Assembly: GCA_021307315.1 (NCBI GenBank)
Contig: JAJSPD010000018.1
Span: forward strand, 372,001 to 436,000
Origin: Bisporella sp. PMI_857
Lineage: Eukaryota; Ascomycota; Leotiomycetes; Helotiales; Helotiaceae
Length of the DNA: 64,000 nucleotides
Direction: 5' to 3'
A model generated the notes under the pieces. That model did not search any database. It had not been told where the DNA came from and saw nothing but the letters and a program-made list of their open reading frames with translations. Below are positions 24,903-35,545 of the stretch, in pieces. A program made the position numbers and the translations under genes. How positions within the stretch are numbered: the stretch's first letter is position 1; every line of letters starts with the position of its first letter.

Positions 24903-25466
24903 TGTGATGTGGCAGATACGCCTGGAGGCAGAGATAAATAAGGGTCGCCGTCAGCGATATGAGCGACAATGGCAGATTCCTGATGTTGTTGCCTCCCTTA
25001 ATTGACCAATATAAACGTATGATACCAGATGAAATAGCAGAGTAATTCAAGCTTCACAACGCACAAGTGTGTTGGGCACCTACGCTGGTGCCTTGCCTCA
25101 TCGTACTTAAAAGGAAAAAAATATCTCGGATTCGCAAAGGGGATGACGAAGTGGGTGGCTCGGATCTTGGCGTCGCGAGGGGCAGCATCAGCCTTGAAAT
25201 AGGTCCCTGGCTTCCTGGTGTCTTCTAAATCCTTACAACACACATACAGTCCTGTTAGAATCGCTTGAAACTATTCATCCTTTCTATTGTCAAGATAACA
25301 GGAAAATCTCTCCTGATATCGATATCGAAGGCGAGCCTTGTTGCGACCAAACAACAAGCCACTGTTTACCCCTCCAAGTTGTTTCTTTGAACTTCCACCT
25401 CGATCCGGACGGATTGACAATAAATTCGCGAGTAATATAAGGAACCAAGCTTGAGATACCGCAAAT
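24903..25466. promoter_or_regulatory. divergent promoter region, thioesterase and fimbrin
   Basis: 564 bp between two start codons facing away from each other. I see no clear TATA box on either side. Short open frames here are random. The region must contain both promoters. Confidence 0.5.
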
Positions 25467-27641
25467 ATGAATGTTATAAAATTGCAGAGGTATGCTCGGG
25501 AGAATTCTATTCTATCCCTCAAACGGAAATCAGAATGGCGAGTGCTGACACTATACATATAGGAAGTATCCTCACTTCCAACAAGACGAAATCTTCAGCT
25601 TGCAAGACGCCTTCCGAAAACTTGATGTGGATGATAAAGGATACATTGATGAGGCGACTGCGATCAAGGCGACCCAAGGAAGCGAGAGACAGCCGTATGA
25701 TGTTGTCAGACAAGCATTGAAAGAGGTTGAGCTAGATTCCTCACGAAGAGTAGAATTAGATGACTATGTTGGAGTAAGTCATAGAGAACACTTTGCACTA
25801 GGACATCACTAATGCCTTTTTCAGCTCATCTCAAAACTCCGGGAATCCTCACCTGCGCAGCAGCGAATATCAGCCGGTCCCACAACACCAAGCCGAGGAG
25901 GGGTTGTGTCTCAACAAACAGGTGGCGCGCATGCTTCCAAGGGAAGTGTAAGTGGGAAGATTCAAGTTCAAGGCTCAACGTCTAGTTCCACACATACCAT
26001 CAACGAAGATGAGCGCACAGAGTTCACCCGTCATATCAATGCGGTCCTCGCAGGGGACCCAGATCTTGGATCACGCCTTCCTTTCGCGATAGACACCTTT
26101 GAGATGTTCGACGATTGCAAGGATGGGCTCGTGTTGGCTAAATTGATCAATGACAGCGTACCAGACACGATCGACGAGCGTGTACTAAACCGAGCAGGCA
26201 AGAAGATTAAGTCTCTCAATGCGTTTCACATGACTGAGAACAACAACATCGTGATTGAATCTGCGAAGGGCATTGGATGCTCAGTAGTAAACATTGGTAG
26301 TGGAGATATCATAGAGGGACGAGAGCACCTGATCTTAGGTCTTATTTGGCAGATAATCCGCAGAGGTCTGCTGGGAAAGATTGACATCAAGCTTCACCCA
26401 GAGCTCTACCGTTTGCTGGAAGAGGATGAGACCCTTGAACAATTCTTGAGATTGCCTCCGGAGCAGATTCTTTTAAGATGGGTTAACTACCATCTGAAAG
26501 CTGCTAACTGGCCGCGAAGGTAACTGCCAATCTTGTTTGTAATAAATTCGACTCAAGCTAACTATCCGAAGAGTTACAAACTTCTCCAGCGATGTCAAAG
26601 ATGCCGAAAATTATGCCGTACTACTTGCCCAAATTGCCCCAGAACACTGCGATCGTGGACCTTTAAAGACACGTGATCTATTGCAGAGAGCTGAGCAAGT
26701 CCTACAAAATGCTGATACTCTTGGCTGCCGAAAATTCCTTACTCCAAGCTCTCTTGTTGCTGGAAATCCCAAGTTGAATCTTGCCTTCGTTGCAAATCTC
26801 TTCAATACATGGCCAGCATTAGATCCAATCACCGAAGAGGAAAAACTTGAAGTTGATGACTTTGACGCAGAGGGTGAGCGAGAAGCTCGAGTCTTCACGC
26901 TATGGCTCAATAGTCTGGATGTTCAGCCCGCCGTGAACTCTTTGTATGACGATCTCCGAGATGGTACTATCCTTCTACAAGCATACGATAAGGTGATCAA
27001 AGGCTCTGTGAATTGGCGACACGTTAACAAGCTTCCTCCAGGAGGTGGTGAGATGGGCCGCTTCAAGGCTGTTGAGAACACCAACTACGCCATTGAGCTC
27101 GGCAAACAAAATCGCTTCTCCCTCGTTGGTGTCCAAGGAGCAGATATTACGGACGGCCAGCGCACGCTTACTCTTGGCCTGGTCTGGCAACTGATGCGAA
27201 AGGATATCTCTGAAACACTCTCAGCGCTCGCACAACGACTTGGTAAGCGCGAGATTACAGATGCCGAGATGGTGAAATGGGCCAACGATATGTCGCGCAA
27301 GGGCGGTAAGCACTCCTCCATTCGCACCTTCAAGGATCAGACCATTGGCCAGGGCGTGTTCTTCCTTGATGTTTTGAACGGGATGAAGAGCAGCTATGTA
27401 GACTACGACCTCGTGACTCCTGGTCGAACCGACGACGATGCATACTTGAATGCCAAGCTGAGTATCAGTATTGCTCGTAAGTTGGGTGCTACTATCTGGC
27501 TGGTGCCTGAGGATATCTGCCAAGTTCGAAGCAAGTTGGTGCTGACGTTTATCGGTAAGACTTTATGATTTCGTGATTCTAGTATGGGACTAACTAAGCG
27601 GCACAGGTTCTTTGATGGCCACACACGAGAAGATGCAATAA
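25467..27641 (+). CDS. SAC6: fimbrin, actin-bundling protein
   Basis: Cross-links actin filaments in patches and cables. Five exons: 25467-25489, 25563-25773, 25825-26519, 26572-27554 and 27607-27641, giving 648 aa, the usual size. The first exon is only 23 nt (MNVIKLQ R), found because fungal fimbrins start this way and the frame continues KYPHFQQDEIFSLQDAF. An EF-hand-like segment with DVDDKGYIDE lies near residue 30. Four calponin-homology domains follow in two tandem pairs, starting near INEDERTEFTRHINAVL, RLPPEQILLRWVNYHLK, EREARVFTLWLNSL and ITDAEMVKWANDM; actin-binding stretches such as DGLVLAKLINDS and DGTILLQAYDKV are intact. The last exon gives GSLMATHEKMQ and the stop. The symbol follows the yeast ortholog. 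Confidence 0.95.
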
Positions 27642-28357
27642 AGGCTGAATGATAGAGAGGTCTTACTTTTTGGAGTGTGAAATACGGCGGCATTTTCGTG
27701 GGCTACAGAAAAGTCTTTCTTTATGGGCAGGAATGTTGAACGAATGAGAGCATGAGGGTATGAATGTAACGTTGATAGGTCGTCAATCAAAGAGTTAGCC
27801 AAGAATTTCTGCTGCCGCGAGTGCTTCGGGCGTGCACTTGAGCACCTTGATAGCCTTTTTGTGTACTTAAGGATAAGTACTCTCCACAAAGGGATAGTAT
27901 ATATTCTTCAGACATAAAACAATGTCACCAAAAGGAAATGCTCCTTCTAACTACTTATTCGCCATATAGTGTAACAAAACAATAGGTGATACGAACACAT
28001 CGGTAGTGCCATAACGCAAATAGCTTGTAAGATAGGTTATTGCTCAACGTAAGAATAGTCACACTGGCACAAAAAGAACTGCAGAGGAATTGGGAATCAA
28101 CTTGTGCATTGCTACGCTATTACTAAAAGCAACTATGTGCCAATAAAGTCTCGCGAAATTGTTCGATTAGGTTTGGCGTACTGTGTCGACCGAAAGCATC
28201 GAAACTCGGAGGGACCCGTATCTAGAAACACCAAGCGTAAATCAGGCAAAAGGGGAAAAAGGAAAAAGTCAAAGCTTCTGTGGAAAACAACCAGACCCAG
28301 AGACCAAGTTAACTTTTGTCGACCATGTGTACGCCTCCCAGTGCATCAAATCCGGAT
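27642..28357. other. convergent 3' region
   Basis: 716 bp between the fimbrin stop (plus) and the SR-protein stop (minus). Reading frames on both strands are short. Both 3' UTRs must lie here. No further gene seen. Confidence 0.5.
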
Positions 28358-29586
28358 TTACTCAGCGGTGTCGAGCTCGTCGTGAGCGGGTGCTGGGGAT
28401 TCAAGAGGGGCTGTTCGAGCATCAACGTCCATTCTGCTGGCTCGAACCGGAAGGGAGAAATCACCTTTCGAGTGGTCACCGTTCGTTCCATTCTCTCGAT
28501 CATCGTCCTTGTGGTCGCGATCCCTTCTGCTGGTGTCAGTTGTGAGCTTCATTAACTTAAAACCTCATTCTTACGGGTCATCTCGGCTGCGGGAACGGTC
28601 ACGGCGTGGGCTACGGGAGCGGCGATCATAATCACGGTCCCGGCGGTCATCCTTGCGAGGAGAATCACGGCCACGACGAGGAGAAAGGCTGCGGCCTCCG
28701 CGGCGATCACGGTCCCGATCCTCGCGAAGGCGACGATCAGAGACACGTGGTTGACGACCGTCATCGAAACGCCAGGAAGCAGATGGAGGAGTACGAGCCC
28801 ACTAAGTACAATTTAGTTTCTGGGTGATAAAGTTTGGGGTAATACGGCATACCTCAATCTTTAAGAGATCATCCCTACCGATACGCTTGTTGTGCATATC
28901 ATGGTAGGCATCATCTGCATCACGGCGGTTCTCATACTCAACGAAAGCGAATCTTCTTCAAGTGTCAATGATATTAGAGGTGACTTGAATTGGGAAATGA
29001 CTAGAAACAGGGGGATACTCACAGACGAGAAGCTGCAGTTCGGGGAGCAGGAATATCGCAACGAACAAGACGACCATAGCTGCGCAACGTGTTAGAATGG
29101 TTTCCCTATTTTCTAAGGATAGGATTGTAAAGTAGTGGAATAGTATAATAGTATAATAGTAGATATCCTCGTATATAATAATGGTACAACTCATTTGCGA
29201 CCCAGGCATTTGGAGACAAGGTTCGAATCGCAATCAGTGGGATCGATCAAATGGGAGGGAGAGAGGCAGTGTGGCATCTGCCAGGTAGGTGACAGCGAAG
29301 TCTCGAGGATATGGAAGGACGAGGAGGAGGGACAAATATTGGATGGAGTGAAAGATGACGTCGCTCGAAGCGTTTGATGCGGAGTGGTGACATACCGTTC
29401 GAATTCGTAAGCTAGATCGCGAGCGCGTGTACCTGGACCAAAACCCTGTGGTGCAACAGTCAGTATGAAGCAGATAATGAATATGTTAGAAGGGGAAATG
29501 GTGCTGTAGCTATTGGGGGCAATTCAAACCAGTGAGATTGGAGAGCTTACAGTAACATAAAGAGTAGTTCCTCCACGAGAACCCAT
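28358..29586 (-). CDS. SR-family splicing factor, one RRM plus RS domain
   Basis: 213 aa built from six exons: 29586-29551, 29445-29396, 29079-29023, 28952-28853, 28801-28575 and 28529-28358. The RRM covers about residues 7-82, with RNP2 TTLYVTGF and RNP1-like RLFAFVEYEN; the latter is created by joining exons 3 and 4. An Arg/Ser/Asp-rich region (SLSPRRGRDS, SRSPRRDRSRSR) follows, then an acidic tail ending HDELDTAE. This resembles S. pombe Srp1 and other one-RRM SR proteins that bind exonic enhancers and help splice-site choice in the nucleus. Intron 2 is 316 nt and A/T-rich (29120-29165 has repeated ATAGTAT), much longer than its neighbours; SR genes often regulate their own splicing, so this intron may be a control point. 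No single exon is more than 230 nt, so the gene is easily missed. Confidence 0.87.
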
Positions 29587-30441
29587 TGCGTAAAGAAGAG
29601 GGTAGTTATGAGACGTGTCGTGTCAAAGATGTGGAGGCTTCGGCCGGCTCTCTTGTCTTTGATGATGGAAGATGGTGAGAAAAGATTAAGTTGGTAACTG
29701 ATGAGGCTCTCACAGCATGCAGGGTCGGCAAAATATTAGCGTCCGGATTTACTTAGCCTACCCAGCCCAGCTACTTATACATAAGGCAGAACAACCTATT
29801 TTACGAATCCATTCAGTCATTCCCTTAACTCTATTAATCGAAGAAGGCAGTGGTTTAGGCAATGTTTTCTTTGACTTTTTAAAAATCTGGGTATTTATTT
29901 ATTTTGTAAAGCTAGCCAAAGTTGCAGGACCAGTTCCATCTAGTAATCTTCTCAGCTCTTCAAGATTACAACATTCACTGGTTTGTATCTCTTCGAGGCA
30001 AATAATAGCATCCATCCGACAATATACGCAGCCATCTACTTGCTGTTGGGTACCTTAGCAGCTATTGAATGTAGTATTCTGACTCGGAAGCTTTAGATAT
30101 GATTGCCTTACCAATATTTCGGAGAATCGCTCCTTGAGAAGATGATAGATATAAGTTCAGCTTTAAGTCTTTAGACAGACATATACCATTGGTTATCTCT
30201 AAAGTCTTCTTTTGATGGGTTAAGATGTATATCCTGCCCTATCTACAACGCTTGCTTCGTAATGCTTCATAAATGCATGCAATAGTCAACGCATGCACCT
30301 TCATATGCAAAGCTCTGTGCTTTGATTGCCTCTATAAGTTCAGCCGGCTATGCTATCTGGCACGCCAAACATATCGTTCTCAAGTCTGCAAGAGATATAG
30401 TGTACAACGCTGCTTACTCTAAACAGGTCTCATGAATAAGT
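29587..30441. other. intergenic, upstream of SR gene
   Basis: 855 bp between the SR start and the carrier stop, both minus strand. The only frame over 100 codons (29717-30058, plus) has no recognisable features. I see nothing else. Confidence 0.5.
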
Positions 30442-31669
30442 TCATAAGTCTGTCACTTTTGGTCGAAGTCCAAGAAGAAAATCTCGAGTCATCTCAAAAC
30501 TAAGCCAGCTACTGGCCATACTTGGCGCCACCTTCAGAAGATTGGGCACAATTCCTTTGTACATGCCTCTGAGTCCTTCTTGCGCAATGATTACTCTTAT
30601 GGCATCAAAAATTGACTTGTATTGATAGCCCATTCCAGTCATGGTGTTTATCTGGAATCGCCGTCGCAGGACATCACTTCGCATCATCAGTGTCTGCCTA
30701 GCACTACTACCATATATGCACCGAACTTACAATGGATATGTGCACGTCTGGGCTACCGCACCTGAAACGGCCCCTGCTATAAGCTTACGAGCATTGTTTG
30801 GGTTTTCATCTCCTTCTGGGGTAAGATATTTTCGAACAAGTTCATATGTCATAAAGTTGAGTCCAACCTTAAAGGCTCATTAGTGACGTGGTCTCTCTTA
30901 TTTGAGTCTCAACTTACATATGGTGCAACTCCAGCAACTGTGGGGATGATACCTCTGTATAGTGCCAAGATACCGCCTTCTGTTTTGTACATTATCACCA
31001 TCGTAGCCCACATGCCCGGAAGCTTTGATTGCTGTGCTTTAGTGAGTGCAGCGAACGAAGCTGACTGAATAGATAAACGTGTTCGAACGATATCTAGAGG
31101 ATACGTGCAGAACACAGAAGTAATACCAGCTGCCCCACCACAAACTAGACGACTGATTGAGCTCATATCGCCTGCTGAATTCTCAAAGAACTGCATAGGT
31201 ATGTAAGATTTTGTTCCCACACAAATAGATAGGATGTAATGTTATTTCTTCAACGTTCATGGGGTCTATATGAAGGGGAAGTGTGCTCACTCGCTTATAA
31301 ATGTTGTAGCTTCCAAACTGGACTGCAGAATACGGCACAATACGTATGCAATTGGTGCCATTCCCTCTCATAAACCCTCTCCAACCTTCATCCCTCCACA
31401 TTTTCAACAGCCCTTTCCCAACTGACAGCTTGTATTCTTCCCGACCAGCGCTTTGGATCTGGAATAGAATCTTCAATCGTTCGAGAGGCGATACGACGGT
31501 TCTAGAAACAGCTCCTGCAACTCCACCGGCGCAAAATGCCGCCACGACCGGTTGCGAGAAAGTGTCGCGTAGTTGGGTGACCCTGGATCCATATGTACTA
31601 GGTTGTTGTATTGCTTGCTTCTAACAGTTAGTGATATACAGCAGATAGAACCGATTGCCTTACAGCCAT
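30442..31669 (-). CDS. mitochondrial carrier family protein (yeast YPR011C-like)
   Basis: 326 aa in five exons: 31669-31664, 31620-31291, 31190-30918, 30867-30731 and 30676-30442. Three carrier repeats are visible, each with the PxD/ExxR/K signature: [22 protein letters not shown] and [11 protein letters not shown], plus matching [16 protein letters not shown] second motifs. The N-terminal [19 protein letters not shown] and the later [17 protein letters not shown] resemble yeast YPR011C, reported as a carrier for adenosine 5'-phosphosulfate and PAP, and the related CoA/APC carriers. The substrate here is inferred from that similarity. The first exon is only six coding nucleotides, ATGGCT, followed by a GTAAGG donor and a CTAAC branch site. 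Confidence 0.88.
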
Positions 31670-32825
31670 GATGAACGAGTGCGCAATGCTAGGATCTGGG
31701 TACAAGAAATTCGCGCGTCTTCGGACTTCAGGCCATACACGCCTAGAGCACCCTCTAGCAACCAATATGACCCCAATTTGCGATTCCCATTCGTAAGCAC
31801 AGTCTAATTTGACTCCTAATCACCGTTCCCTACTTCCAATGGCCGCGCAATAGCTTAAATTTTGCTTTACGGTCGCCAGAGCTTGGACGGGAAAGAAGCT
31901 GTGGTTCTTGTTACAGGGACCATACAAACTTTCGGAAGGGATTTGGCGGGGTGGAACGGGCAGTCTCCGGCACAGATAAAGACTTCTTAGCGAATTCCTC
32001 GATGAAATTCATAGGAGAGAGTCGTCAATGTATATCTCGAGATTTGTGTCTTCATCAGGAGTAGCGTCAAGGTTCACAGCTCCCCCAGTTACGCATCATT
32101 TGACAGCCCAGGCCAAGTTAGAATGTATCCGAGGGCCAAGCGCCTTAGTCAGCGAAAAGAAAACGGAACCCAAAGTTTAGGTTGAGGCTGAGATGGAATG
32201 AGTACTCTTTGTGATAGAATCTCTATGTGTAATATTAGGATTAATAGAAGCTATATCTAAGGCGAGCATCCGTTAGATCAGGGTTTGAGTGTTTCTCATG
32301 AACTCAGACATAGTATTAGTCATGAGCCCAAGTCACACCAAACAAAACACTTTTCAGATCACGAACTGTATCTAAACTTAGTAGGATGATTATATATATC
32401 ATTCCTCACAAGCTATGGATTCGTCCAAGTAATAAATTTAAACAAATCGCAAAGGATGACTTAGTATCCTGCTATTGAAAAGTTGCATGCATCACCCACT
32501 AATGTGTGAATCACGTGACAATTAAATTTCTTCATCAAGTGCAATTGTTTCTAATTCTCTGCTTGAGTTAAGCAATAAGATGTTCCATTAGGCTTATAGA
32601 GCATTGGCACAGACCCTTAATTAATGAAGAGTTATATCCTAATCGTTAAAACAAAAAACTGGTGTGACCTGTGTGTTTTGCTCTGGGTTGTTTGGCTTGG
32701 CAAATATTAGCGCGTATTTTTTAAGGATAAGCGAGAGATCCCACGCAAAATCCGAGAATTGAGGATTTTGAAATCTAGACGACTTCTCAACACAATCCGA
32801 TATCGACAATTCGACAACCGCAACC
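31670..32825. promoter_or_regulatory. divergent region, carrier and eL18 promoters
   Basis: 1156 bp between two divergent start codons. The 90 bp before the eL18 start are pyrimidine-poor and end in CAACC before the ATG, a good initiation context. No open frame over 80 codons has recognisable content, and no repeats were noticed. Confidence 0.45.
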
Positions 32826-33663
32826 ATGGGTACGTTACTCATTTTGCCTGTCGTATGCAAGTGGGCGTCTGGTATCTCTGCCAAAGTCTTTTTGAGCTCA
32901 ACAGCCTGATACGGACTTGGTGAAGATCCAGCAGATCCTGCGCAGTAATTTGTGTCGCAAGACCAAGTTCAAAGAGCATACCAGACCATAGGCTGACGAC
33001 GGCGATTTATTATAGGTATCGATCTTGACGCTCACCACGTTCGGAGCACTCACCGCAAGGCGCCTAAGAGTGACAATGTCTACCTTAAGTTGCTTGTGAA
33101 GCTCTACCGCTTCTTGGCTCGTAGGTCATTCAACAGCTACAATAAACGCATGCTGACCGGCTTATAGGCCGAACTGAATCTTCTTTCAACAAGGTTGTTC
33201 TCCGCCGACTTTTTATGTCCCGCATCAACAGACCTCCCGTCTCCCTCTCCCGACTTGTCGCCAACACCTCCGAGAAGTCAAACAACAAGACCATCGTTGT
33301 CGTTGGCACCATCACAGATGACAACCGTCTCTTGACCGTCCCCAAGCTGAGCGTCGCTGCACTCCGATTCACAGCCACTGCTCGTGCACGTATCCTTGCT
33401 GCTGGAGGAGAGACTTTGACTCTTGATCAACTTGCTCTGCGTGCACCAACCGGAAGCAACACCCTCCTTCTCAGAGGACCAAAGAACTCTCGTGAGGCCT
33501 TCAAGCACTTCGGTTTCGGGCCACATAAGCACAAGGTAGGACACGTGCGGAAGAAATTCATGGACATAGTTGACTCAATTTCTAGAAACCATATGTTGAG
33601 TCCAAGGGTCGTAAGTTCGAGAAGGCTCGTGGTCGCAGACGTTCCCGTGGTTTCAAGGTCTAG
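32826..33663 (+). CDS. RPL18: 60S ribosomal protein eL18
   Basis: 184 aa, matching eL18 along its whole length. Four exons: 32826-32829, 33016-33120, 33168-33535 and 33586-33663. The first exon is ATG plus one G; a 186-nt intron follows, and [18 protein letters not shown] begins exon 2. Typical stretches are [35 protein letters not shown] and the C-terminal [20 protein letters not shown] long first intron directly after the start codon is common in fungal ribosomal protein genes and often influences expression. The second donor had to be set at GCTC|GTAGGT to keep the LARRTE frame; the alternative one nucleotide choice meets a stop. Confidence 0.95.
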
Positions 33664-33958
33664 ATGTGCAATAGCGGTGATGGTTATTATACATCTAAGG
33701 CTTTCCCGGCAAAATAAGATACCTTGGGATTGCGATGCTACAGGAGTTTATTATGAGAGCATGGAAGGGCGTATACTAGCTTATCATAGCATCAAAAATG
33801 AACAATGGGCATATTGCGGAGAATCCATCCTCAGTTTATCGTGACCCTAGCAACATCAAGGTCTTCCGTAGATTTTTACCATCAGAATGGACAACAGAAG
33901 ATTCAGCTCTAGTTCTATTAGAATATCTTACACATATATGAGAGCTATGAGCCAAATT

Positions 33959-35250
33959 TTATTTTCCACCAACTCCATCCACTCCATCTTTATTATCACC
34001 ACAGTAATCATTCTTAGTTGCAGAAGTTTCATGCGCAAGAGGATCTTCTTCATGGTCTGGTTTCTTTGGAGGATCACTCTTCCTTCTCATAGCAACAAAA
34101 TACGCTTCTTTAGATTCCTAATGAAGTCAGTAGTACACCAAAATCAAAAAGTTGTAGCTTACACTCCTGGATGACTCCGGCTTCTCCCTGTATACAGCTG
34201 CAAACATCTTCCGTAGTCGACCTTCCAATTCTCTATCCTCAGCTCCCTGATAAAACTTACAGACAAAATGTCCCCCAACCCTCAACGTATCGTGGGCGAA
34301 CAGTAGCGCTGCAGTACACAAATCCTATCATAACTTAATCTCCCATTTTCTTCACATAGAAAGAAGGCGATAAAACATACCATACTACCAGCATGGTCTT
34401 TGAAGTTAATGCCGCTTGTGTTCATCATCCTATAATACGGGTCACTTAGACTTCTCTTCCAAAATCCAGACGTCTGATCCCAGGGAGCGGACATATCACT
34501 CAACACCACATCAACCACCCTACCAGGAACTTCTTTTCTCCCACTTCTCCCTCTCATCCGCACCCCAACTCCCTCCTCTCCTCCCTCTCCCGCAACATGC
34601 TGCTCCAAATCGATATAGTTCCGGTCCGTCTGCAGCACGCCCGGCGCCGCCTCCGTCGTGAAGATGGACGGCCGCGTCCGGTTCTGCGGGTTATCACGCA
34701 GGAACTCTTTTACGGAATCCCGGACGGAAGGTGAGAGGAAGTTGCCTTGAATGGTTGAGACGCCCTTGGGAGGCTGCGCGGGGATGATGTCGATGCCGAC
34801 AATCCGCCCATTGGGCTTTGTGCGCTCGACTGCTACTCGGGACCAGCTGCCTGGCGCATACCCCTAATTCTATCAATCCCATCCCTTCCCACAAGTAGAA
34901 CGGGTCCTTACGAGATCTACGACGGTTTGCCCTTTCTTGAAGATTTTGTACTTGGCGTCAATCTAGAGCGTGTTAGCGAAGGAATGCGATTGGAAGGGAT
35001 AGCATGCCTCTAGGAGTTTAAAAGCTGCTCTGCTTTTTAGGCCTTGGACTTTGGCTTCTCGTGCGAAGGCATCACGCCCTTGTCTACTCTTCCATCGTGT
35101 TGAGGAGGACGATGGGCGTGTATGGCGAATGGCAGATGGATAGAGCTTTAACGAGCCTGAAACCACTTTCCGGCAAAAAAGAGAAGGTTGTGAACGTGAA
35201 TTAATACTTAAGAATGTAAAAAATGCCTGCGCGGCATTTTGAGAAAGCAT
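33959..35250 (-). CDS. MRM2: mitochondrial rRNA 2'-O-ribose methyltransferase (MRM2/FtsJ family)
   Basis: SAM-dependent enzyme that methylates a uridine in the mitochondrial large-subunit rRNA. 365 aa, five exons: 35250-35008, 34962-34912, 34863-34381, 34324-34163 and 34117-33959. The N-terminus (MLSQNAAQAFFTFLS, then Arg/Ser-rich) looks like a mitochondrial presequence. KVQGLKSRAAFKLLEIDAKY is the family start with the catalytic Lys region; VVDLGYAPGSWSR is SAM motif I; VVDVVLSDMSAPW is motif IV with the catalytic Asp; HFVCKFYQGAE carries the catalytic Lys. The usual DLGxAPGGWS has GSW, as in MRM2. Intron 1 has a GC donor (GAG|GCATGC), with CTAAC and CTAG at the end; no GT lies near enough to rescue the frame. 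An insert of about 40 residues before motif IV is family-variable. Confidence 0.9.
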
Positions 35251-35545
35251 GAGAGTTCCGATTTGAGGGAATGGTGGGTAGAGTAACAAAAGAACGTGGA
35301 ATCTCTCCCAAATATTTTTGTGGGTTCATGACGCTTGGCCCATGCTACGCTGATCAACTTTTGGATACTGATATATCAGGTCACATTCATTTCAGTCTAA
35401 TTCTTAGGACTTATCATTTCATACAATTCACTATCATAGTCAGGACTCCAGACTCCATGTCCTATATGCATCCATCCATAACACCAACAAGCGATCACGC
35501 CCTTATCCCAATATAGTTTATTTCTACAGATCATGAGAACCTTCA

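Noticed and set aside
29205..29235. tRNA-like B box GGTTCGAATC
   Set aside because: No A box at the right distance and no acceptor stem or anticodon arm can be drawn; it sits inside an SR-gene intron.
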